Shown: positions 6,656 through 13,760 of the stretch, piece by piece
Layout: the number at the start of each line of letters is the position of its first letter
Numbering within the stretch: position 1 is the first letter of the stretch
Origin: JBCBTD01 sp039818825
Lineage (GTDB): Bacteria > Pseudomonadota > Alphaproteobacteria > Geminicoccales > Geminicoccaceae
Assembly: GCA_039818825.1 (NCBI GenBank)
Contig: JBCBTD010000086.1
Location: 1-14,870 of the forward strand
DNA length: 14,870 bases
Reading direction: 5' to 3'
Translations under genes and position numbers: made by a program
Notes under the pieces: model-generated
The model's database searches: none
Seen by the model: only the letters and a program-made list of their open reading frames with translations
What the model was told of the DNA's origin: nothing

Positions 6656-7940
6656 GGCTCATCAACGTCCTCGTGTTACGATAGTCCAACACGCGCCAAA
6701 TGGCCTTGAACAGCCAAAGACGTGCGTCGACCGCGCGTCTCCGCTCGAAATCCCCGGCGAGCAGTGAGATCACCGCACGCTCTATTCCAAAAACGTCCTT
6801 GGGGTTCAACAGCATTTCGCGAAATGTCGGATTATGTATACGGTAAATGAACCAGGAGACGTAATGGATGCGCTCGCGCACCTTCTGGTCGTAGGCGGCG
6901 AAGATCGTTGCGCGCTTGGCCTCGCTGCTGCGGGTCGCCAGGACGGCGGCCGCCGCCTCGGCGGCACTACTGAGCGCAAGGTGAACACCGGTCGAAAACA
7001 TGGGGTCGATGAAGCCGTAGGCGTCTCCGACCTTCAGGTGCCCGGGGCCGGAGGCCGTATCGGCGCGATACGAGAAATTACCAGTCGCTTGCATCCGCCC
7101 CGTGCGCGTTGCACCCAGGAGCAGCCGGCGCAACGCCGGGTGGCGATCACAATGCGCGTCGAAAAAGGCATCGATACCGCAATCACGCTGCGAAAGATAA
7201 GATGGATCGGCCACCAGTCCGATGGACGTCAGCCCGTCCGGCAGGGGGATCTGCCACATCCAACCCGGTTCGGTGAGGTGGATGCGGATCGCCCCAGCAA
7301 GCGTGCCCTCCGCGTGCGGTACGCCGCGGAAATGGCCGAAGATCGCGGCGGATCGGTTGGTTGGGTCGGGCTTCTGCTCGCGCCGTTTTTTGGCCATCAG
7401 CGCCGAGCGGCCCGAAGCATCGATCAACACGTCGGCATGGAACAGGCGCGGTGAACGGCCCGCCTGCTTGACCTGAGCCACCGCGCCTTCGTCACCGATC
7501 GAGATCACCTCCGCTACCGCCTCCTCGAGGCACAGCGCACCCAGTTCCCGCGCCCGATCGAACAAGAGCGCATCGAACTGGTCCCGTCGCACCTGGAAGG
7601 CGTGGTCGGGACCGCTAGTCAGCGCCCGCGCGAAGGCAAAGCCGGTCGTTTTCTCACCGTCGGCTGAGACGAACTCCGCTCCCGGCTTGCGCACGCCGAT
7701 GGCGGCCACCCGCTCCAGTACGCCGAGCCGGTCCAAAAGCGGCAACGAGTGTGGCAGCAGCGACTCGCCGATGTGGAAGCGCGGATGCTTCTCGCGCTCC
7801 ACCAGAACGCAGGCGAGGCCAGCTTCGGCCAGCAGTGCGGCAACCGCGGCGCCACCAGGACCACCACCGATCACCAAGACGTCGCAGTCTTGGGCGGCAG
7901 CTGTGTCGTCCGCCCGCGCAACGTCGTCGAGCTCGATCAC
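6648..7940 (-). CDS. FAD-dependent oxidoreductase with flavin-halogenase motifs
   Basis: Flavoprotein of the halogenase/monooxygenase superfamily. The GTG at 7940, two bases after the ketoreductase stop, gives 430 residues with the dinucleotide-binding motif GGGPGG at 25-30. A longer upstream frame runs through ketoreductase sequence and is rejected. GESLLP at 58-63 resembles the motif in CmlS/CndH/PltA-type halogenases. K85 in VRKPGAEF aligns by eye with the catalytic lysine of tryptophan halogenases (K79 of PrnA). WMWQIP at 227-232 matches the WxWxIP halogenase signature. GDAYGFIDPMFSTGV at 305-319 is the second flavin-binding region. In xanthomonadin clusters a similar enzyme is thought to brominate the pigment. 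Halogenation is therefore plausible here but unproven, since related proteins include desaturases and reductases. It is co-transcribed with the carrier protein, so a carrier-bound substrate is likely. Confidence 0.78.
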   Translation of the reverse strand: MIELDDVARADDTAAAQDCDVLVIGGGPGGAAVAALLAEAGLACVLVEREKHPRFHIGESLLPHSLPLLDRLGVLERVAAIGVRKPGAEFVSADGEKTTGFAFARALTSGPDHAFQVRRDQFDALLFDRARELGALCLEEAVAEVISIGDEGAVAQVKQAGRSPRLFHADVLIDASGRSALMAKKRREQKPDPTNRSAAIFGHFRGVPHAEGTLAGAIRIHLTEPGWMWQIPLPDGLTSIGLVADPSYLSQRDCGIDAFFDAHCDRHPALRRLLLGATRTGRMQATGNFSYRADTASGPGHLKVGDAYGFIDPMFSTGVHLALSSAAEAAAAVLATRSSEAKRATIFAAYDQKVRERIHYVSWFIYRIHNPTFREMLLNPKDVFGIERAVISLLAGDFERRRAVDARLWLFKAIWRVLDYRNTRTLMSHG

Positions 7941-7942
7941 GG

Positions 7943-8662
7943 TCAGGTCGTCCCACCGTCGATGCAAATGGTCTGACCAGAAATGTACCCGGCTGCCTCC
8001 GAAGCCAAGAACGCAACGAGAGCAGCCACTTCCCAAGGGTGGCCGGCTCTACCCGACGCGCTGATGGAAACCAAATCGTCCCAGTTCTTCTCTCGGCGCG
8101 TCGCCGCCGTGTCGATCAAACCAGGGGCCACGACGTTCGCGGTCAAGCCGCGCGAGCCGTACTCGCGCGAGAGCGTCTTGATCAGTGGGTGGAGCCCTCC
8201 CTTGGCGGCGGCGTAGTTGCTCTGGCCGCGGTTGCCGGCCACGCCGCTGAGCGAGGAGACGGCGACGATCCGGCCCCAGCGTGTACGAATCATCGGCATG
8301 ATGATGGGCCTGAGTGCCACGAAGAAGCTGTTGAGGTTGACGTCGATCACGCTCGTCCATTCCTCGAACGACATGCCGGCGAAGGGCTTGTCGCGATGGG
8401 CACCGACACAATGCACGAATATCTGGAACGGCGCTTCGACGGCCAACTCCCCGAGCTGCTCCGTGCACGCAGCCGCATCGCCGAGGTCAAGCCGAAGCGC
8501 GCGAGCTGCGCCGCCGGCGCCGCGGATCGCCTCGGCAGTCGTCTCGGCCCTGGCGAGGTTCGTGTTGGCCAAAAGCGTCACGTCACGGCCGGCACCCGCC
8601 AGTGCCTCGCTGACGGCGGCGCCGATCGCACTGGACGCGCCGGTGACCAGTGCCCTCCTCAT
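7943..8662 (-). CDS. 3-ketoacyl-ACP reductase (ApeQ/FabG-like)
   Basis: Short-chain dehydrogenase of 239 residues, expected to reduce the beta-keto group of carrier-bound intermediates with NADPH in each elongation cycle. Classical SDR features are all present: cofactor motif TGASSAIG at 7-14, N109 in DVNLNS, catalytic S137 in VAVSSLSG, and Y150 with K154 in SNYAAAKGG. The C-terminus GYISGQTICIDGG is typical of FabG-type enzymes. The ATG at 8662 overlaps the dehydratase stop (ATGA), and the next gene starts two bases after this stop. A much longer frame upstream is only dehydratase shadow. Placement inside the polyketide-like operon indicates a dedicated reductase rather than the housekeeping FabG. 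Confidence 0.88.
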   Translation of the reverse strand: MRRALVTGASSAIGAAVSEALAGAGRDVTLLANTNLARAETTAEAIRGAGGAARALRLDLGDAAACTEQLGELAVEAPFQIFVHCVGAHRDKPFAGMSFEEWTSVIDVNLNSFFVALRPIIMPMIRTRWGRIVAVSSLSGVAGNRGQSNYAAAKGGLHPLIKTLSREYGSRGLTANVVAPGLIDTAATRREKNWDDLVSISASGRAGHPWEVAALVAFLASEAAGYISGQTICIDGGTT

Positions 8663-9084
8663 TCTGCGGCCCGGAGCATCAACAGTGCTGCGCCGGCAAC
8701 GATCCGGCGGTCGGCGCCGGTCACCGTGAAGCTGTAGCGCGCGGCGGCGGTCGTTTCCCCGTCCAGCCAAGCCGAGGCGTACAACGGTGCATCGGGAACG
8801 GGCCCGGGTTCGACCGTCACCCCTGTCAGTGCGACGATGACGCCGAGATGCATTTGCTGCAGCGCGGTCAGCGAGGCGTGAGCCGCGGCGGCCTGCGCCC
8901 CGACCTCCACCAGAGCGATCGGATACAGGACGCCGCCGACGCGCAACGGATAGTCGGCAGCCGCATGGGGTCGCGCGCGCACCCAAACACCTGACGCGTC
9001 GCTCTCCAGCACCGCGTCCAGCAACAGCATCGGCGGCCGGTGCGGCATGCGCTCGAAGGCAAGGCGGGATAGCCGCTCCGTCAC
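8659..9084 (-). CDS. 3-hydroxyacyl-ACP dehydratase, ApeP-like hotdog protein
   Basis: A 141-residue single-hotdog protein expected to remove water from 3-hydroxyacyl-ACP and create the conjugated double bonds. The N-terminal PHRPPMLLLD at 14-23 and the central segment LVEVGAQAAAAH at 58-69, with E60 at the usual acidic catalytic position, match ApeP-type dehydratases. The canonical FabZ histidine motif (HFPxxP) is not present. In E. coli aryl polyene synthesis ApeP works as a complex with ApeI, and an ApeI-like gene sits at the start of this operon segment, so the same pairing is likely. The GTG at 9084 overlaps the preceding stop as GTGA. The same frame stays open for about 290 further codons upstream, but that translation is arginine-rich shadow sequence. 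Confidence 0.8.
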   Translation of the reverse strand: MTERLSRLAFERMPHRPPMLLLDAVLESDASGVWVRARPHAAADYPLRVGGVLYPIALVEVGAQAAAAHASLTALQQMHLGVIVALTGVTVEPGPVPDAPLYASAWLDGETTAAARYSFTVTGADRRIVAGAALLMLRAAE

Positions 9085-9902
9085 GCGGCAGGCTCCACCG
9101 TCACGTGAAGGGCGCGGGCGCCGCCGACGCCGAGGCGGATGGTGGGCGCGACTTCCACGCCGCCGCTGGTGCCCCCGGCACCAAAGATGGCGGACAGCAG
9201 CGGCACGGCGGCCGCAACCGGGTTGCCCGTCTCCGCAAAGCGCCGCTCGCAGGCGGTCTCCGGCAGCTGAGGTGACCCGTCCCCGAGCCGCCCCTCGATG
9301 ACGGCAAGGTCCTGGAGCGTTGCGACCTCGGCGGGCGCGAGCGCCACCGCCATTGCCATCGAGCAAGCAACCGGCCGCTTTTCGTGGAGTGGCGGCGGCA
9401 AGGCGCCGTCGAACACGATCAAGCCGACGGCGCGCTGCTCGAGCGTTACCTGCATCAGCGCCTTGAGCAACCCTACGCCAACCGTGTCGTCGTAGGCGGC
9501 GATCGAGGTCACTGGCCCCCGTCTTCGCGTGGCGATCGTCCATTGACCCGACGCGGCATTGTGGACCGAGTTCTGGAAACGAATCGGCTGGATCAGCAAC
9601 TCCGGGCGGCGAATCGCCTCCAAAATCACGTGCAGCGTCTCGCCTTCGCCGGAGGACGACGCAAACACCCAGCCCGCGTCTTCTGGCAAAGCCGGTGCGA
9701 TCGGCTCGGCGGCGCTGAGTGCGAGGCGAATGTGTGGACTGAGCCGCCGCGCCTCCCGCGCCGTGAGGCATGCCGGCATAGGATGCCAGTCCGCCTCTGC
9801 CGACGCCGGGTCGCCGCCGCTGAGCAGCGCCTTCAACGCATCGACGTCGGCGGCAAGCGGCGAAGCGAAGCTTACGGAATTGATCACGGCACGCAGCGTC
9901 AT
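9081..9902 (-). CDS. Beta-ketoacyl synthase-like chain length factor (ApeC-like)
   Basis: Protein of 273 residues related to the N-terminal half of ketosynthases (the ketoacyl-synt_2 type). FQNSVHNAASGQWTIA at 109-124 is the family's strongest visible signature. Where a ketosynthase would have its cysteine, this protein reads TSIAAYDDTVG (about 132-142), and the later HGT and GxxGH motifs are absent, so it should be non-catalytic. ApeC in E. coli forms a heterodimer with the ketosynthase ApeO and acts as a chain length factor. Here the gene directly follows the ketosynthase with an ATGA overlap, which fits equal-ratio expression of the two subunits. The ATG at 9902 gives the natural start. 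The N-terminus after it (MTLRAVINSVSFASP) resembles the first strand of such proteins. Confidence 0.82.
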   Translation of the reverse strand: MTLRAVINSVSFASPLAADVDALKALLSGGDPASAEADWHPMPACLTAREARRLSPHIRLALSAAEPIAPALPEDAGWVFASSSGEGETLHVILEAIRRPELLIQPIRFQNSVHNAASGQWTIATRRRGPVTSIAAYDDTVGVGLLKALMQVTLEQRAVGLIVFDGALPPPLHEKRPVACSMAMAVALAPAEVATLQDLAVIEGRLGDGSPQLPETACERRFAETGNPVAAAVPLLSAIFGAGGTSGGVEVAPTIRLGVGGARALHVTVEPAA

Positions 9903-11080
9903 CGGCTGAGAACGAGCGCGCAGTTGTTGCCGCCGAAGCCGAATGCGTTGGCGACGACATGGTTCAGGGCGGCCGGCCGGGCCACGGCGGGCACGTTGCA
10001 GGCGATGACGGGATCGAGCTGACTGAGCCCGACGCAACCGGGGACGATGCCGTGCTCCAGCGCCAGAAGGCACATCGCCGCCTCTACGGCCCCAGCGGCG
10101 CCCAGCGTATGGCCGATCGCGCCCTTGAGGGACGACACCGGAGTGGTCATGCCCAACACCCCGGCGACGGCGCGGCACTCGGAGACGTCGTTGGCCGGTG
10201 TCGCCGTGCCGTGGAGCTTCACGTAACCGATGTCGGGTGGCAGAAGCGCCGCGGCGGCCAGCGCCTCGCGAATGGCCACCGCAGCGCCCGCGCCGTCCTC
10301 CGGCGGGGTCGACATGTGAAAGCCGTCCGAGCACTCACCCGCGCCGCTGAGCCGATAGGGTCCGTCGACGGCGCGCTCGATCAAGAGCAGCGCTGCGCCC
10401 TCGCCGATGGAAAGCCCGTCGCGATCCAAGTCGCAGGGCCGACAAGGTCTGCGGGAGACGAGCTGGAGGCCCTCGAAACCGGCCAAAGACGTGAGACAAA
10501 GACTGTCGACCCCGCCAGCGATCACCGCGTCGCACAGCCCCGCCTCGATGAGTTGATGTGCGTCGACCAGAGCCTTGGCCGAGGAGGAGCAGGCCGTCGA
10601 GATCGTCCAGCAGGGGCCCGCGAGACCCAGGCGCGCCATCAGGTAGCTGGCAACGGCATGATGGTCGTTGTGGTGACGCATGGAGTATTCGGAGGGAAGC
10701 GGGCCATCCCCCTCCCGCGCACGATAGGCACCCTCCAGCTTCTCCACGCCGGAGGTAGACGTTCCCAGCACGACGCCGATGCGAGCGGCGCCCCAGCGCG
10801 CGACTGCGGTCTCCACACGTCCGAGGTAACCGTCAGCGGTCAACGCCGCCTCGGCGAGCCGCGTCGCGCGATTGTCCCATGCCGTGAGTGCGGGCGGCGG
10901 CGCGCAGTCTTCGAGCCCGGGTACCGCACCGACGTAGCAAAGGAACGGTGTCTCGTAGACCTCACACGGCTCGAGGCCACTCCTCCCTGTGCGAAGGGCC
11001 TCGGCATGCACGGCGTTGCCGGCGCCGAGGCAGGTCGCCAGTGAGAACGCGGTGATCGCCATCGGCTCTTGCGCGCCCAT
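9899..11080 (-). CDS. Beta-ketoacyl-ACP synthase (ApeO-like ketosynthase)
   Basis: Thiolase-fold condensing enzyme of 393 residues, expected to elongate the carrier-bound chain with malonyl units. Catalytic residues are visible: C164 in STACSSS, H290 in KLHGTATPAND, K319 in SSLKG and H324 in IGHTLGAAG. The first histidine motif reads HGTAT rather than the common HGTGT; the histidine itself is kept. GFGGNN near the C-terminus (381-386) is the usual FabF-type ending. The ATG at 11080, two bases after the exporter stop, is used. ATG at 11062 (MAITAF) is an equally reasonable start that would remove six residues. It is fully catalytic in appearance and pairs with the downstream chain-length-factor gene. 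Confidence 0.88.
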   Translation of the reverse strand: MGAQEPMAITAFSLATCLGAGNAVHAEALRTGRSGLEPCEVYETPFLCYVGAVPGLEDCAPPPALTAWDNRATRLAEAALTADGYLGRVETAVARWGAARIGVVLGTSTSGVEKLEGAYRAREGDGPLPSEYSMRHHNDHHAVASYLMARLGLAGPCWTISTACSSSAKALVDAHQLIEAGLCDAVIAGGVDSLCLTSLAGFEGLQLVSRRPCRPCDLDRDGLSIGEGAALLLIERAVDGPYRLSGAGECSDGFHMSTPPEDGAGAAVAIREALAAAALLPPDIGYVKLHGTATPANDVSECRAVAGVLGMTTPVSSLKGAIGHTLGAAGAVEAAMCLLALEHGIVPGCVGLSQLDPVIACNVPAVARPAALNHVVANAFGFGGNNCALVLSR

Positions 11081-11082
11081 CC

Positions 11083-13287
11083 TCAGCAATCTCGCACCAA
11101 ATTCTCCGCCGGCTCGGAGTGGGACCGCGCAAAAGTCAGTATTGCCATTGCACCCAAGCCGACAAGCACCGTCGCGCCGATTTCCGACAAGATCGGCTCC
11201 GGCGAAGCGGCCATCACCGCGAAGGGGATCGCCGTGGAGGTAGCACAGAGGCCGACGGAGCGCAGAGCGCGGGCGCGTTCCGCGCTGCCACGCGACGGCT
11301 GCACCAGCACGCCGTAGTCCACCCCGATTCCGACCACGAGCGTCAGTGCGACGATACGAAACACGTCGAACTCGACACCGGCCAGACGCAGCACGCACAC
11401 GGTCGCGCCGAGCGCGCCGGCCACGGTCAGGGCGACGCCGAGAGCTGAGCGACGCGGGCGAAGCAGCAGCAAAAGCACCGCCGCGGCGCCGGCGGCGCCG
11501 ACGACCAGCCAGTGCAGCGCTGCGCCGCTGAGGGCCGCGAGACGTCCCATCGTCTCCGCCGTGTTGTCGACCAGCCGCGCGCCGCCGCCGGCCTCCAGGC
11601 GCGCCGCCAGCGCGCCTGCATCCTTGACGTCGTAGAGCCTGACGGAAAGTGACCAGCCTTGGCCCTGGCGCTGTGGCAGAGGTGCTAGCTGTGCGAGCGG
11701 CCCCAGGTCCGGACGTTCGAGAGCCGCGGCCAGGGCTTCGGCGTAGTCCGCCTGGAGCCGCGGCGCAAAGCCGGGGTCGAGCCCCACCATCGCCAGTGCT
11801 GTCTGCGCAGCGTCGCCGAACTCGGCGGGCGGCGGCAGCTCGGCCGGCGCCGGTCGGACGATGTCGGCCATGGCCTCGAAGCGACCCAACTCTTCAGCCT
11901 CGACCGCCGATTCCAGTGCCGGCAGCGCCAGCCGCTGACGCGCCAACACCTCCGCCTCCGTGGCACCGCGGGAAACGACTGACCAACGCGCCGAGGGCGC
12001 TGGTACCAGCTCGTTCATCTCGGCGAGCATCTCGGTCACGGCCGGCGGCGGCGTGGCGACGGCGCGTGGCGCGCCGACCGGCGCTCCCAACATGGCGGCC
12101 ACGCCCACGAGCGCCAATGCTGCCTCGACCAACCGACGCCGTGGCAGGTGCCACGACAGCCGCTCCATGGCGAACGTCCGCACTGCAGCTGCGCCGACCG
12201 GCGGCGATGCCAGCGCTAGTCCGGCCGCGACCAGGATGCCAGCAGCCACGAACAAGCCCGTCTGCTGCAGCGCCGGGACACCTGAGCCGAGCAGCGCGAG
12301 AAACGCCACCGCGGTGGTCACCGCGCCGATGGCGACGGCCCGGCGCACGCGTGCTGCACCCTCGCGTCCATGGGTCGTGAGATGAAGCGGGTAGTCGATC
12401 GCCAGCCCCGTCAACGCCCCCCCGAAGCCGAGCGCTATGACGTGGACGTGGCCGAACACGAGTTGCACCGCCAATGCGCCGGCCGCGAGCCCTGCCGCCA
12501 CGGGCGCGAACGCCGACACCAGCGCCAACCCCGAACGCAGCGACCACGTCAGCCAAAGCAGCAGCAGGATGACCGCGATGCCCGCGGCCGTCAGTGAGCG
12601 CTGCTCGACACCGCGGCCGATTTCGGCGCCGATCAGGCGCGGTCCGGCGACCAGCGCACGCGCGCCATGGTCGGCTGCCGCTGCGCGAGCGGCTTGGGCA
12701 AGAGCTACGAGGTCGTCACCGGAGCCAGCCTCCGGCAGGAGTCTGCCGAACACCAACGCGGCGCGGCCGTCCACCGAGGTCCAGACGCCGCCCGGCCCTA
12801 GTCCGGCAGGACGACGCGCGCGCAGCTCGTCCACGGCGGCGGCGAAGGCACCGGTCGGGTCGCGGAGCATCCGGTCGCCGAGCGCGGCGCCCTCGGCGGT
12901 GGCGAGCGCGGCGCGCGCTTCGAGGAGCCGCTCGGCCATTGCCGCCGGCACGAAGCGCTCGGGCGGCGGTGGCGCAACCGCGAAGCGCCTCTGCCAAAGC
13001 CAGTCCAGCGCCACCGGTTCGAAGGCTCCCGGCCCCGCCGTCACCGACGCGACCAGAGGCGACGCGGCGAGGATCGCCTGCACCGCCATTGCCGCAGCCG
13101 CCTGGCCCTCGGGCAGCGCCAGCACCGCGACCAGGAAATCGAGGCCCGCGTCGCCGCCGAAGACGGCGCCCTCGCCCCCTGGAGCTATCCCGGCGAGATC
13201 TGCGCTCACCGTCGTCGAAGCCACTGCGAGCCACACCACCGCGCCAGCCAAGGCCAGCGCCACGAGGCATCGCAAGCGCGCGATCAC
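11083..13287 (-). CDS. MMPL/RND-like exporter (ApeM-like)
   Basis: Inner-membrane transporter of 734 residues with the duplicated RND layout: one N-terminal membrane helix (about 5-25), a periplasmic domain (about 26-230), a helix bundle (about 233-402), a second periplasmic domain (about 405-590) and a second bundle (about 592-720). Each bundle carries the MMPL GxxxDY motif: GLAIDY at 294-299 and GIGVDY at 653-658, with aspartates expected to relay protons. This class is thought to move the lipid-linked polyene across or out of the inner membrane in aryl polyene and flexirubin clusters. The start is the GTG at 13287, overlapping the LolA-like gene's stop (GTGA). The protein is very rich in alanine, and its antisense frames stay open for long stretches for that reason. 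Confidence 0.87.
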   Translation of the reverse strand: MIARLRCLVALALAGAVVWLAVASTTVSADLAGIAPGGEGAVFGGDAGLDFLVAVLALPEGQAAAAMAVQAILAASPLVASVTAGPGAFEPVALDWLWQRRFAVAPPPPERFVPAAMAERLLEARAALATAEGAALGDRMLRDPTGAFAAAVDELRARRPAGLGPGGVWTSVDGRAALVFGRLLPEAGSGDDLVALAQAARAAAADHGARALVAGPRLIGAEIGRGVEQRSLTAAGIAVILLLLWLTWSLRSGLALVSAFAPVAAGLAAGALAVQLVFGHVHVIALGFGGALTGLAIDYPLHLTTHGREGAARVRRAVAIGAVTTAVAFLALLGSGVPALQQTGLFVAAGILVAAGLALASPPVGAAAVRTFAMERLSWHLPRRRLVEAALALVGVAAMLGAPVGAPRAVATPPPAVTEMLAEMNELVPAPSARWSVVSRGATEAEVLARQRLALPALESAVEAEELGRFEAMADIVRPAPAELPPPAEFGDAAQTALAMVGLDPGFAPRLQADYAEALAAALERPDLGPLAQLAPLPQRQGQGWSLSVRLYDVKDAGALAARLEAGGGARLVDNTAETMGRLAALSGAALHWLVVGAAGAAAVLLLLLRPRRSALGVALTVAGALGATVCVLRLAGVEFDVFRIVALTLVVGIGVDYGVLVQPSRGSAERARALRSVGLCATSTAIPFAVMAASPEPILSEIGATVLVGLGAMAILTFARSHSEPAENLVRDC

Positions 13288-13760
13288 TCGCTCCCCGTCA
13301 GAACGTAGACACGCCGCACACCGTCTTCCTGCACGACTTCGACGCTGGAGACCACCGAGCCGCAGCCGGTCAGCGCGACGGCTTCACCCGCAGTCAGCCG
13401 CCAACCACTTTCGTCCGGTCTGATATCCGCCGTCGGCACTGCCTCCCCGAGGCGGCCCGAAAGCAGCGCCCGGATGAGGCCGAACTGCGCCTGCGCTGCC
13501 TCCTCGAGCGGCCAGTATTCGACATCGAAGTCGGGCGGTTTGCGCAGGCCGAGGAGCGACGGCCCGATCTCGGCGATCTCCCGCGTCGGATGGGTCTGAT
13601 CGCGTACGAGGCTGCCCTCCGGCGTCGCCCGCAGCGATCCCCGAGCGCGCAGTGGCTCAGGGGACGACGGATGATGGATCGTCTCCTCGTAGGCCATCAC
13701 GTCGGCCAGGGGTGCGGCAATGGCGGCCGCGCTCGTCGGAATCGGTGCGTCACACGCCAT
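13284..13760 (-). CDS. LolA-like lipoprotein-carrier-related protein (ApeL-like)
   Basis: Small protein resembling the LolA-related outer-membrane carriers that accompany MMPL exporters in aryl polyene clusters, probably shuttling the lipid-linked product through the periplasm. From the ATG at 13760 it has 158 residues, starting MACDAPIPTSAAA. The segments AYEETIHHPSSPEPLRARGSL and SLVRDQTHPTREIAEIGPS fit the first strands of that family. The short form has no signal peptide, which is odd for a periplasmic carrier. A TTG at 13844 would add 28 residues with a basic start, a moderately hydrophobic stretch and an AMA cleavage-like site, but it would overlap the acyltransferase by 95 bases and lacks a Shine-Dalgarno. 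The short form overlaps that gene by 11 bases. Function rests on context and weak similarity. Confidence 0.66.
   Translation of the reverse strand: MACDAPIPTSAAAIAAPLADVMAYEETIHHPSSPEPLRARGSLRATPEGSLVRDQTHPTREIAEIGPSLLGLRKPPDFDVEYWPLEEAAQAQFGLIRALLSGRLGEAVPTADIRPDESGWRLTAGEAVALTGCGSVVSSVEVVQEDGVRRVYVLTGSE

Noticed and set aside
7943..8662. Housekeeping fabG
   Set aside because: The gene overlaps polyketide-type genes on both sides rather than fabD/acpP, so a dedicated pathway reductase is more likely.
8663..8986. N-terminal extension of the ketoreductase
   Set aside because: It is dehydratase shadow; the SDR fold starts at MRRALVTGAS from the ATG at 8662.
12437..13423. Plus-strand open frame of 328 codons opposite the exporter
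   Set aside because: Serine/alanine/arginine-rich antisense of an alanine-rich membrane protein; no domain.
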